Assembly (NCBI GenBank): GCA_004835665.1
Contig: RBKR01000025.1
Coordinates: forward strand, 62,001-126,000
Origin: Phoma sp. XZ068
Lineage: Eukaryota; Ascomycota; Dothideomycetes; Pleosporales; Didymellaceae
DNA: 64,000 bases
Direction: 5' to 3'
Shown: positions 32,618 through 43,467 of the stretch, in pieces
How the letters are laid out: every line of letters starts with the position of its first letter
Position numbering within the stretch: the first letter of the stretch is position 1
Program-made: the position numbers and the translations under genes
The notes under the pieces: generated by a model
Seen by the model: the letters and a program-made list of their open reading frames with translations, nothing else
What the model was told of the DNA's origin: nothing
Database searches by the model: none

Positions 32618-35600
32618 ATGGAGCACGGTCACGCAGAAGGAGGCGAACATATCCAGGAATTCTTCTCAAAGTCAACCTCGTCAATTGACACAGGTTTTCC
32701 CAGCAGTTCTGGAGGAATCATAAAGCGTAACCGTCTCAGAGAGCATGATCCGCGCGTCTTGGTCACCGTAGACGGACGATTTCATTGCCCTGAAGGCTGT
32801 CCCGCATCGTACTCCCGCGTAGCGGACTGTCGCCGCCACGTCAGGAAACATTATCGTTCCCGTTTCAGATGCGCAGTAGTAGATTGCCCCGTGGTTGTCA
32901 CTAGGTCCGATAAATTACGAGACCACCTAGAACGAGCCCATGGGAAGGACCTGCATCGGGTGGATTGGATACGATATACAGCTGAAGAGATACGCTCGCT
33001 CTCGGCTTCCGTGTCTGATAATCTTGAAGATCCCTTCATCCCAGAATTTTTCGATGCCAATATATGGACCTCTGATACGAGAGCAACTTCATTTCCATCT
33101 CATAATGGTTCTCAGTTCCTGAGAAGCACAGCATGCATACCATGCCAACAGCGGAAGAGTGAAGTAAGCCACCTAATAACAGTTCCCTTTCCGAGAGATT
33201 TTTGCTAAGCAATGACACAGTGCAACGGTGAAACACCTGAATGTCTGACATGCCGCTTTGTACATAAAACTGAATGTGTTTACATGCTGGATGGTCGTAT
33301 CCACCAGTACAATGCCTTCGAAAAGGCAGGGGAGGAGCATCTCGAGTCTACGCCGCAAATTTACCCGGTCTCGAGTGGCGAGGCTGAACCTGAGATTACT
33401 CGATCGAATACCACAAACAAGGACCGAGCGAAAGAGCCATCAAAAGGCCCACATATCCCAGCTCACTCCTACTCAGGCAACAGACCTGTGATCGATCATG
33501 CAAGTAGCACACTTGTGTCAACTCCAGATGTAAGCCAACATGACGGATATTTTGAACATAATGGACTAAAAAGACCTGCGGGTTCAGTTTCCCAAGACTT
33601 TTTAAGTCTATTAGTCAGTGAGAAAAGCGGTATCCCCGAGATGAAGCACGTTTCCGGTTACGACCTCTGGAAAGGCCCTCAGAGCTATGACCTCAGTCGA
33701 AGTTCTGAAAGTCAAATTGAAGAGACGCCCACGCAACACCTAGAGGAGGTTCTCCAACGGGTAGCTGCAACCATCTCTCATCAACCAATTATTACGGTTC
33801 AGGAACGGACTGAGGGCACTTATTCAGAGCCCAAAGTAGTAACTGTACGCATGCCTGAAAGCAACCTTAAAAATACGGCGAATCCCGCATTCTCTATGAC
33901 AATTGGAAAAGGGGGCCAAGAGCGTGCCGCCAATGGGCACGAAGAGTCATCGATTATGAAAGCGTTTGATAACACAGCACAAGAGTCAAGTTCGAATCTT
34001 TGGACAGAACGCAAGACTGTGGCGGATATTCCTGTAGCGTATTCTGAGTATAGCGCTACTCTATTTCACACCGAGGGTGACAGTGTCTCAACCGGCTCCA
34101 CTTACGCTGCCTCGATATTCTCGGTCGAATCTCTGGAATCTGATGCAACGGGTCTTTCCCAGGGCAGTGGCTACACTGTCACTCAGATTGCAACAGCAAC
34201 GAAAGTGCTCGTGAGCATTTTCCAAGAGGACGAACAGCTTGTCCCACTGTATAAGCGTGCTATTGCCGACAGAGCGATAGGCCCTGACAGGCTACAGAGA
34301 AATTTACTCAAGCTTCTAAGACATTACTCCATAGATCTGAGCGAAGAGTACCAAGAGCGCCTAGAGTTTCTTGCTTCGCGACTTGTTGCGATGAGGGCAC
34401 GGGTCCTCGCCAAAACCATTGTGGATAAATTTCGACCCAATATCGCACAGATCGAAACTGACTTGTCAATGCTTGATGATTCTGGAGAAGAGTCTACCGA
34501 TGATGAAGCCGAGGCGAGCTCAGTGGGCGACAAGGACTTCGACGACCTTAAGATGTTTCAGCAGTTTCTGGTAGGAAGCGTCGCTTTCATGACACTTCGT
34601 GCAAGGATAAGGTCCTTCGTTATGCCCAAAAATCCTCATCCCACAAAACCAACATTCACCGTGGAGGCTTCCAAAGATTTAGAGGTATTTGAAGCCCGGA
34701 AGGCCAAGAAACGAAAGCAACTAAGGAGTAAAACCTGGATGATGTGGTGCAGTGAACTGGCGCAGACATTAGATCTGCTCCTCATTCACAGAGACTTCGG
34801 GCTTGCTACATGTTCTTCGAAACACCTGCTCTTCGAATCCTTTAGCCTAGCTACGGACAGGGTATTTGTTGCTATGGGTTTATTGGAGCCTACTCTTTCC
34901 CCTGGACTGACTCGAATACGTTGGACATGTGTACGTCTTCTTGATAAAATCGACTTTTTTTATACTGACCGTAATGCAGAGATGTGGTGATCAACTCTTC
35001 AGTGACATCAAGGAGCTCAAAGATGGCGGTATTGATGAGCTCACTGCCCGTATGGAGGATGCAAGTGGAACCAAGGTTATTTCTGCAGCCTACAACCAGC
35101 ATTCTGGTAACCAGCAATATAACATACCGCGTCAATTCCGGTGGCCTTGGAATAGATCCGGTGCATGCCAGATTGTTCAACAGCTAGGCATCCATTCATC
35201 CTCCACTGTTTCCTCCGACTCAACATCAACAACCGTGTGTAGATCCAACCAGGAAGGCATTGCACAGAATCCAATGCTTCATCTCATGGCCTGCATGCAT
35301 AACAAACGCTCCAGCAAGATTCTACACCAAGACCGCATTGATAGCATTACAACCGACTGCGCTCTCATCCAATTTCTTCGAAACCAATACCGACGACGCC
35401 GAAGCCGGATCCGCTCTATGCTCTCCTTGAAGAGCGTGCAGGGTATCTTCTTCATCCGATTCGATCTCCCGATGGGCAACAGCGTCATCATAAGACCGCA
35501 CGACATATCTTGTGCTGCCACTCTGTCCGGTATCATGTGTGAATGTCTTCCGCCTAAAACAAAGGTAGAACCTCAAGACTCTGCGGAGTACGAATGCCAA

Positions 35601-35966
35601 CCAGTCCCTCCCAAAACTTTCCCACCTGTCCCACCCGAATATCTACTTTCACTCTTCACTTGTCAAGAGGAGCCGCATTCGATGAGTCGGTGGATCGTTG
35701 ATCAGCTTCCAAAACGTAAATGGGGTGAATTGTTTGGAAAGCCGGAGCAACCAGCAGAGGGGTGGGGAATCTACTACAAAGAAGGATGGGACACGAGTCT
35801 AATCGCGATCGTAGTTTTCCTGTTGTTGTTTTCAAGTCTTTTGTTTTCCATTCTGTGGACGGCGTTAAGAAATGATGTGCAAGGAGCGTTTGGTGTAGGT
35901 GCGTGGATGGTAGGCATCGGTGGGGCACTGTTGGCAGTGATTGTCACGCAGGCAGACAGTGTGTAG
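32618..35966 (+). CDS. Hybrid C2H2 / Zn2Cys6 protein with C-terminal membrane helices
   Basis: Exons are 32618-33163, 33221-34930 and 34980-35966, giving 1080 residues. Two C2H2 fingers come first: FHCPEGCPASYSR to HVRKHY (about 55-78), and FRCAVVDC to HLERAH (about 83-108). A GAL4-type Zn2Cys6 cluster, split by the first intron, follows at about 172-204 (CIPCQQRKSEC then CLTC). The middle is disordered, then helical (YKRAIADRAIGPDRLQRNLL). The last 300 residues form a domain seen at the C-terminus of many fungal proteins, with WIVDQLPKRKWGELF and GWGIYYKEGWD. Two membrane helices follow at about 1022-1042 and 1055-1076. A DNA-binding protein tethered to a membrane is unusual. A mistaken fusion of two genes is less likely, because the phase and exon 2 are continuous. 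Confidence 0.75.
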
Positions 35967-36385
35967 GCCAGACCACACTGTACATTGTAGCATAAGCTGC
36001 AGACGTAGTGCAGTAAGGTACAAGTAGTTAGCACGGTTCATCGTTGTCATAAAATATTCCTTGCTTGCCATCATGTGTGTGTAATTGAAGCTTCCACTCT
36101 CCAAGATGCACATATATCTTCCACCCTTGTTCACAGGGACTGATCAAGGTGATGCAAGTAATCGTTGCCAAAGTCTGCATGCGCGAGGTCCGGGCTGTGG
36201 AATAGCACTACAAACTGGTGGATTGACAACTCATCAGGAATCATGTCTCTCGGTTCAGACCCCGAGATGCGCGAGAAAGGTGGGAGTCCTCACAGCGCAA
36301 ACCTGCGGCCATTGAAACACGACAAGTATACTTGTCTGATTATTTATACTACTTCGCACGTAACATAATGCAGTCCCAGTTCACA
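35967..36385. other. Convergent 3' intergenic region
   Basis: The region lies between the stop codons of two convergent genes, the zinc-finger gene to the left and the metallo-beta-lactamase gene to the right. No coding signal was seen. It probably holds both 3' untranslated regions. Confidence 0.5.
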
Positions 36386-37216
36386 CTAAACTACCTGCTT
36401 CCTCTCTCCGGGCGTCAACCAACAAACGCGATCTGCAATGCCCTCGGACTCCAAAACATCCTTCAGCTCAGCCTTGGACTGCGAAAAGTGGTGCCACGAC
36501 TCGAAGTGCATAGGTACAAGAACATCTGCCTTCAGTTCGCGGAACAATTGTGCAGCTTCCTTGCCTCCCATTGTAATCTGCAGAGGCTCGTCAAGACCTG
36601 GAACAGGGAACCTTGCATCGCCCAGGTTCATAAGCGCAACAACAATGTGGAACCGCTTGCGGATCTCGGAATGCTCGGGCAGCAAAACAGTATCGCCTGT
36701 GAAGTAGATGGCGTTGGGCAGACCGTTGGAATCCGTGCCGAAGTTCTCACTGCGGAAGATAAAGCCCGTGCATTCGCCGCCGGGAACATGGACACACGGT
36801 ACGCCAGTGATTTCCCATTTCTGGCCGTTAAGGGTGTACTTTAATGTCTCCCAGGGTTTGATTGCAGCGACAGCAGGCCTTGGGGCCAGGTTCTTAGCTC
36901 CATCCGGGGTAGTGATGACGCGTCGGCCATCGAGGAGTCTACGGCCTTCGAGGTCAAGATTGTCGACATGGTCCTCGTGGCTAAGCAGAATTGCATCGAT
37001 GATTGGCAGCTGGTTCAGTGCTACCGCCGGACCATCGTCAACTTTGAGGAATGTCTCTGGGGCTCCCGGGGGCAGAAGGTGTGTAAGATTGTACTCTGCC
37101 GGGGCATCTGCAAAGACTGGGTCGGTAAGGAAGCGGACTCCATCTATTTCGATGATCGAGGTCGCTGTGGTAATATGAGTGACGAAAATTTTGGTGGGGA
37201 AGTTTGAAGTCGACAT
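36386..37216 (-). CDS. Metallo-beta-lactamase-fold hydrolase, UlaG-like
   Basis: This is a single exon of 276 residues. It opens with the strand TKIFVTHITTATSIIEIDGV and the LTDPVF loop typical of UlaG/NAPE-PLD-like MBL proteins. The metal motif is IDAILLSHEDHVDNLD at residues 73-88 (His80, Asp82, His83). This is shorter than the canonical HxHxDH, because the second His is absent. Later ligand blocks look normal: CVHVPGGE (about 139), YFTGDTVLLPEHSEI (about 170) and VLVPMHFESWHHFS (about 235). Such proteins are common in filamentous fungi, often annotated only as MBL-fold hydrolases. The substrate is unknown. It has a long, gene-free upstream region of 2.4 kb. Confidence 0.82.
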   Translation of the reverse strand: MSTSNFPTKIFVTHITTATSIIEIDGVRFLTDPVFADAPAEYNLTHLLPPGAPETFLKVDDGPAVALNQLPIIDAILLSHEDHVDNLDLEGRRLLDGRRVITTPDGAKNLAPRPAVAAIKPWETLKYTLNGQKWEITGVPCVHVPGGECTGFIFRSENFGTDSNGLPNAIYFTGDTVLLPEHSEIRKRFHIVVALMNLGDARFPVPGLDEPLQITMGGKEAAQLFRELKADVLVPMHFESWHHFSQSKAELKDVLESEGIADRVCWLTPGERKQVV

Positions 37217-39587
37217 GATGGATGTCTTGTCAACACTGATGGGAACCGGTGGACTTGTTGGATGTGAAATACAAGTCCGCCTATCTACTTATATACATCC
37301 GCTTCCCAAGCTCGGACAAAGTGATTAGTGATGAACATTAAAATATCCATCCTATATACTCCCATCGGACGAATTTATCAGCAGGTAGAGACTTTGTCAA
37401 GTTACTAACGCCGCAGCCGTCGTCCGGGGTGACCGTGTGCACAATAAATCAATCCCAGGTAGTGGCGTGGGACTGACTTACACCGAATCTAGCCAACTAA
37501 ATACTATAATATTATGCATCATGTTACCAATCCAGTCGGATGAGGGTTTCATTGGTAGAGAGTTGGAAGCTAGAACGTCAAGCATTTGCGATTTTATGGT
37601 ACTGGTAGTGCCTTGGCGGATTTTGTTACCGCATTAGGCAATTAGTGGAATTACGCATCAACACCCTATCCTAGCATACTTCTCATCAATTTGCGCAGAA
37701 GGTCTGACATGTTCGTACGAGAACTACTAATACGGCGGCGGTAGTAGATAGCATCCTTGGACCCTGTTGCGCCGCAGTTCTACCTTTGAGCTATGGAGCA
37801 TCCTGACTTCGGCGATGGATCATTGACCAACACATTAAGCTTTTAACACGAACACGCCACTACATTCCCGACAAGTTCCGCTAATGAACTTCCAACAGCT
37901 GCGTCAATCTGGAACTTCTGAGCCTGTACTACCTTTGGCACACTTTACAGCAGCGTAGAGCATTATGCTGTCCAGTGTTGTAGCTTCAGGTGATCGTGGA
38001 AGATGACTGTTTCGCCTCACTCAAGCCTTTCAACCGATGAACGACCAGATCGAGGTCAGTGAGCCTGTTTGCAGACAAAGTACCCTACTCTTACTATGCA
38101 CCTCCTCTCATTCTGTCTATCCAAAACTGTACGTCTACAGAATTTGTGTGATTATGAAACTGGTGTTATTGTCCGTATTAAACAGCTTGTTTCTTTGAAC
38201 TGAGCGCCCACAGAACACCACCTTACACAGCAGCGCAGAACACCTACACAACAACAGAATAACCCTCACCAAGTCCGCAATGCACCACCCTTCAGCTTTT
38301 GATTATGAATCCAAGTTTTCATAGAAATTTAAATTGCTGTTGCGTTCAGAAAGAGATTCGCAAGTCTTGCTATACTACAAGTATCCAGGTCAACTAACTA
38401 AAGACGCTCTTTCAAACTCCATAGCCACCCATCCTTATCTCTAGGAACCCTGAGCTAATCCCTAATAGGCATCATTATATCACCCAGCAAGTTCACTCCG
38501 ACTACTCTATCCGTACAACAGCGCCGCGATCCGTCCGGTACTACACCGCCAGAGTCCGACACCACAAGCTTCCCTCTCACCACAATCTCCATATCCATGG
38601 GAAACTGATCTATCATCGCAGACACCGGATCTACCCGGCTGAAATAAAATCCGCATTTCACACCTCTTCCTCTTCCGTCTACTCTCAACGTCGATCGGGA
38701 ACTTTCTCTAGAAGCTCGCGATCGCTTTGCGAGTAAATCATTCCTTTTATACCTGCGACAGCCACGATACAACATCTACATACATACATACATATCCCAA
38801 AACCGAAAAGCGCTGCTATAAAACTACGAGACAATAAATCTCAGATATATAAACACTGCGACCTTTCAAAGCTACCAATTCATTCATTCATTCATTTACC
38901 CCCCCCCCCCCCCAAACAAGACCAAAATTGCAACAACGGCATTGGCATGCTAGGGACTCGAGAGTATTCTATTCTATTAGAAGTTAGAAGTTTCCGTCTA
39001 CGTCGCAGGCACACACCTTTATCGTGATATAGGAGTGTTCTGAGATGCAGTGCCCATCCAGCGTTTGAAGTGTTGATAGCAGATGGGTCGGAATGAATGG
39101 AGACGTGATTCCCTACGCATTGCCAGTCTTGGTTTCTAGTCGTGTCTGTTTTTCGATATTTCAAAGTCTTATGACTCATCCTGACTTCATCCGGTCTTGG
39201 GGGGTTGGAGTCACTGAGCTTTCTGCCAGGCTGGCTTGTTACCTTTGCGTGATGTTGTAGCTTGACGATGATCACTGCACGACTTGTGAATGTGGACGTA
39301 GATGTGGATGTAAGATTGACTTGGATGCTAGATAAGATAAGCGGCAAAACGCCTATGTAAACAAGCAAGCAAAGTACGAGATGAGATGAGGTATACGCAG
39401 ATAAGACCCGCGACCGTACCGTACCGTCCCTATAGCGGATAGAAGCCAAAAATAAAGCATAACAAAACAAAAACAGACCATCACGATGACTATCATCGCC
39501 TTCAGTGCACAAGCACGCCCTCGTTCAATTCATACACATACTACGCAGATCGTCCACACAATTTGTGCTTCCTCCTCACTGCTTCTC
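37217..39587. other. 2.4-kb gene-free region with homopolymer and short tandem repeats
   Basis: No ORF here looks coding on either strand. There is a run of 15 C at 38899-38913, directly preceded by a CATT tetranucleotide repeat (about 38880-38896). A short ACAT repeat lies near 38778-38792. The right end is downstream of the antizyme gene and the left end upstream of the MBL gene. It could hold a long promoter or non-coding RNA, but the sequence does not show one. Confidence 0.5.
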
Positions 39588-40475
39588 TCACGTCTCCATC
39601 TCCATGAATAGCCATTGCTGACTAGTAACTTCCGCCTCGATGTCCTCGTCATGCACGAAGTCGTCGAGCGTTGCGAGGCCAAAGCCGATCCAGCCGAGAT
39701 CCTTCATGAGAGAAGTGGAATCGGCGGCGCGGTCGATGGCGACAACGAGGCGGTCGCAGCCGAAGTAGGGTACTTCGCAGAGCTCGAGGAGGGCCATGAG
39801 GCTGGGATTGTTAGCTATACGTAGGAGAGGAGAGAGAGCGGACGTACCCGGCCTTGAGGTCGCCAGACGATTGCATGACGGCGTGGTCGAAGAAGACAAA
39901 CATCGCCTTCTCGTCCGGCGTCTCGGCGACAAACCCGCGGAAGCGTATCCCGCCGACATAATCCCACATCTCGATGCAGTTGGTCACCTGGCTCTTGCTA
40001 CCAGAGACAGCAACCTCCTGCACCGAGCCGGGCGAGCCGTAGTCGGTTGTTGCGTGTGTGTTAAGCACACCCATCGCTAGCGAGTCCTGCTGGCGCTGAT
40101 TCCCCTCACCCAGGAAAACAGACCGCAGTGTCTCGCAGAAGAGTCTCTCACACTCGACCGTGATGGTGTATGCTGCCCCCCCTCTGCGCGCCTTACTCCG
40201 CAGAGTGTTGCTGGCGGCGAGGGGGGGACTTGAAGGGGGTGATGGAATTCCCTGCGACAGTCAGTACGTCCGTCGGTGGCTCGCAGCTCGATTGACTCAC
40301 CGAGCCGACCTCAGGCCCACCACTCGACCCCGGCGGCCCCCGTAGTGCTGTAGTGGAAGCCGTTGACGCCCGTGTCGCGAAGGCTCACGGCGTAGCAGGT
40401 AGCGCGGGTCTCTCCGCTCGAACTGGCGTAGGAGCGGACGCTACAATTACTACTACTACTACTGTTGCGTTTCAT
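39588..40475 (-). CDS. OAZ1: Ornithine decarboxylase antizyme, expressed through +1 programmed frameshifting
   Basis: Exon 1 (40475-40301) opens with ATG and a Ser5 run and reads to a TGA at 40313-40311, giving 54 codons. Skipping the T of that TGA puts the ribosome in the +1 frame (GAG GTC GGC TCG). That frame joins exon 2 (40251-39848) and exon 3 (39801-39588) without another stop, for 263 residues in total. The second ORF has the antizyme core: YTITVECERLFCETLRSVFL, WDYVGGIRFRGFVAE, KAMFVFFDHAVMQSSGDLKA, LMALLELCEVPYFGCDRLVV and GWIGFGLATLDDF. Antizyme binds ornithine decarboxylase, sends it to the proteasome without ubiquitin and blocks polyamine uptake. Frameshifting is stimulated by polyamines in all studied antizymes. 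Introns are 40252-40300 and 39802-39847. Confidence 0.93.
40302..40322 (-). promoter_or_regulatory. +1 programmed ribosomal frameshift site of antizyme
   Basis: On the minus strand the zero frame reads TGG TGG GCC TGA GGT CGG, with the stop at 40313-40311. This resembles the vertebrate antizyme context (TGG TGY TCC TGA) with a pyrimidine-ended codon before a slow TGA stop. The shift occurs at GCC-TGA. The next exon junction follows 10 nt after the stop. Confidence 0.88.
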
Positions 40476-41096
40476 GGGTGATATCGCCATTGCTAGGGAG
40501 TGCCACAGTTGCGCTGCTTGCGGAGAGTCGCTGCGTGCGTGAAGGGTGTTGGGTGAGGGTGAAGGTGTTGACTGGGTCGATGCTGACTGGTCCGGAGACG
40601 GGCGACGTTAAACGGCGGTGGTGGAACGTTGGCGTTGGAGAGCGTGGTGGATGGACGTTGATGTGGTGATGCAGAATGAAATGAGGAGAAGCGGGCCGTC
40701 AGGGCAGCAAGTGGTCTGTGTGTTGCGCTAGTGCCGCACCAGACGTTTTCGTTTGACGGTTTGACGGCTGCAGACTGGAGTGAAGGCTTTCATGGCACAA
40801 GCATTGACTACAAACTATCGTATCGATTGACAACTATCCGGAACTCCATTACTTTTCTAGTAGCTTCCTCAGCGTGTCTACGCCTCGCTAGATGATCAGA
40901 CAGATAGGAAAAGGCATGCATGCTCGTGCGAGAAATCCGTCCTCCTCGCACATCTACACCAGTATGCAAGTCGGATATCTCATACATCGCTTATGCAGGA
41001 AAATCAAACAAGGAAATGTACTCATGCACTCGAGTGGAGCGTAGCGGCATTGTACAGGAGGTGGGTGGGTCCTCGCTTGCAAACGGACAGGGGAGT
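40476..41096. other. Intergenic region upstream of antizyme
   Basis: This contains the antizyme promoter and the 3' flank of FPR4. It is GC-rich near the antizyme start and shows no supported gene. Confidence 0.45.
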
Positions 41097-42713
41097 TTAG
41101 TTGACCGAGATGCACTTGATGTCGAAGATCAAGTCAGAGTTGGGGGGAATGTCCGGGGGAGCACCCTTCTTGCCGTAGGCCATGCCGGCGGGGATGGTGA
41201 GGCGACGCTCACCGCCAGCAGTCATGCCAGCGACACCGACGTCCCAGCCCTTGATGACCTGGCCGACACCGAGCTTGAAGGCGAATGGCTTGCCCTTCTT
41301 GTTGGCTGTTGAAGTCAGTGTAGTTCTACGTATTACAAGATCACAACTTACAGTCAAAGACCTTGCCGTTCTTCAGCTTGCCAATGTAGCGCATCTCGAC
41401 GCGGTCGCCCTTCTTGGCGGCCTTGCCCTTGCCTTCCTTCTTGTCTTCGACGGTGACACCGCTGACGTTGCGGGGTCCCTTGGCGGCGGGCTTTGCGGCT
41501 TCCTTCTTCTCGTCAACCCTGGGCGAGCCAGTGGGGCCCATCTCGAGGTTCTTGGAGAACTGTACCTTCTTCTTGTCGCTGCTGGGGGTCTCAACCTTCT
41601 CAGCCTTCTTTGCAGGCTCCTTGGCGGCAGCAACGGCCTGGCCGTCGTTCTTCTTGACCTTCTTAGCGGCCTTTGCGTCACCGTTGGTGGCGGCCTTGCT
41701 GATCAGGTCGTCGAGGCTAGCCTCCTCCTCGGCGGCGCGCTTCTTGTTCTTGTTCTTCTTGGCGTCAACAAGCTTGGGCGCCTCCTCCTCAGAGTCAACC
41801 TCAGTGATGCGGGGGTTCTCGAGGGCGTCGAGCTCGTCCTCGGACTCGTCCATCTCGTCGAGCTCGAGCTCATCCTCATCAGGGGAGAGGTCGTACTCCT
41901 CATCGTACTCGTCCTCCTCATCCTCCTCGTCATCATCCTCGGGGAAGGCAATGTAGTTACCGGTGACGAAGACGTCGTGTGTGCCGTCGACCTGGAGGTA
42001 GACCTCCTCGCCCTCGCGGACGGTGATGTCGAGGGGCTGCTGGAAGTTCTGGTGCTGTTAGCTACAAATCTACACATGCGAGAAAATGGACGTACCCTCT
42101 CGGGGTCGAGAGTGCACAGGACAAACTCCTCAACCTCGTCCTCCTCGTCATCCTCATCGTCATCGAGGTCGTCCTCATCGCTGTCCTCGTCGGCAGAGAT
42201 CTTGCCCTTGCCCTTGCCGTTGACGGCGTCAATCTCCATCTCGTCCTCGGCAATCTCCTGGGCGAGCTTCTTCTTGAGAGCAGCCTCCTTGGCCTTCTTG
42301 GACTTGGCCTTGTCGCTGGGGCCGCCGTTGGACTCGTCCTCGCTGTCGTCCTCGCTGTCCTCATCCTCCTCGGGAAGAGCGACACCGCCGGCGCGCAGCT
42401 TGGCAATGATGCTCTCGACGTCCTCGCCGTCAAAGTCCTCGTCGTCCTCGTCGTCCTCGTCATCATCGAGGTCCATGGGGACGCGGATGATCCTCAGGGT
42501 GGCGCGAGGAACCTTGTGCTCCTCGTCGACCTGGGGCTCAGCGCTGGGGTCGATGGCGGCCATGGTGATGCGGAACTGGGGAGATTAGCAAAGAATCTGC
42601 AAATACATGGTTATTGCACATACAGCAGCAGAAGGGTCGACGGCGGCAGGGATGGGCAGGCCGCCAACGGGAATGCGACGCCCGTAGACGCCTGCAGGAA
42701 CTGCGGAAGGCAT
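41097..42713 (-). CDS. FPR4: Nucleolar FKBP-type peptidyl-prolyl isomerase (Fpr3/Fpr4 family)
   Basis: Four exons on the minus strand: 42713-42624, 42575-42096, 42054-41352 and 41305-41097, giving 493 residues. The N-terminus (VPAGVYGRRIPVGGLPIPAA) begins a nucleoplasmin-like core. Long Asp/Glu tracts interleaved with Lys-rich stretches fill the middle, as in histone chaperones of this family. The C-terminal FKBP domain (about 380-493) shows GDRVEMRYIGKL, FAFKLGVGQVIKGWDVGVAG, RRLTIPAGMAYG and PPNSDLIFDIK, including the active-site Tyr, Asp/Phe, Trp and Tyr positions. Fpr3/Fpr4 isomerise prolines in histone tails and assemble nucleosomes, mainly in the nucleolus. Introns are 48, 41 and 46 nt with good boundaries. 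The acidic tract makes a long serine-rich mirror ORF on the plus strand, which is not a gene. Confidence 0.94.
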
Positions 42714-43467
42714 CTTGAAGAATATGAGATGTTTCTCTGTGTGGAAAAGTGAGGGTACTTTCGCAATGAACGAAGATGCGAAAGGTCGAGGTTATGGGGT
42801 TGCGCAGCCTGGGGATTGGGGGTTGCGAAGAGTTGGGGAGGAAGAAGTTTCTTGGTAGCAGGTCGTAGAAAAAACGTCCAACATGCGCTAAAACTTCGAA
42901 GCTGCTCAGAGGCTTCTCACCGCCCGCGGCGAATTGTGGGCCCGCTAGTGTATCGATAGCAACCACGACGTCTGAGTTCTGCAGGCGTTGAAATCCTAGA
43001 AACACATGTGGGGCGCAGTTGCGTGAGTTGATCGCGGACTGCAGATGGTTCCCATGGAGAGGATGGCTGCCTGATGTTGATATGCGCAGCACACATGCAG
43101 TTCGTTGTATTGAGCGCTGAGGATCGGCCAAGTGCGACGACTATTTCCTCAGAGGCAATTGCCGAGCAGTAAGGTGGTGTCATTGGCGTTGCAGAATCGG
43201 TTCACGTGTAGATATCGCTCTGAAGTGCCTTCTCGTTTCCCTTGCGATCAGTTTCAATCACTGCAATAATGTGGTGTCGCGTACTGCTGATGGCTGAGTG
43301 GGCCCAACGTGATCTCGCGATAGCGTGAACGCGTCTCGGCCTGCCCGCCCCACACCAAAGCATCACTCGCCAACAGCAGCAGCAACACGGTCACACATCG
43401 CATGCCGCCTGCAACATGACCCCGGCGCCTATGACGTGCAAGCAGCCGCCCGACTAGCACCGCAACC
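42714..43467. promoter_or_regulatory. Divergent promoter region of FPR4 and REV1
   Basis: The region lies between the divergent start codons of FPR4 and REV1, so both promoters sit here. No coding signal was seen. Confidence 0.5.

Noticed and set aside
37741..37800. tRNA-like sequence on the minus strand (box A-like TAGCTCAAAGGTAG at 37780-37793)
   Set aside because: No matching box B, anticodon stem or acceptor pairing could be found, so it is not supported as a tRNA.
38899..38913. C15 tract as a telomere or centromere sign
   Set aside because: A single homopolymer without telomeric repeats or AT-rich structure is a simple repeat only.
41182..42588. 468-residue serine-rich plus-strand ORF
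   Set aside because: It is the complement of the Asp/Glu and Lys-rich coding sequence of FPR4 and matches no protein pattern.
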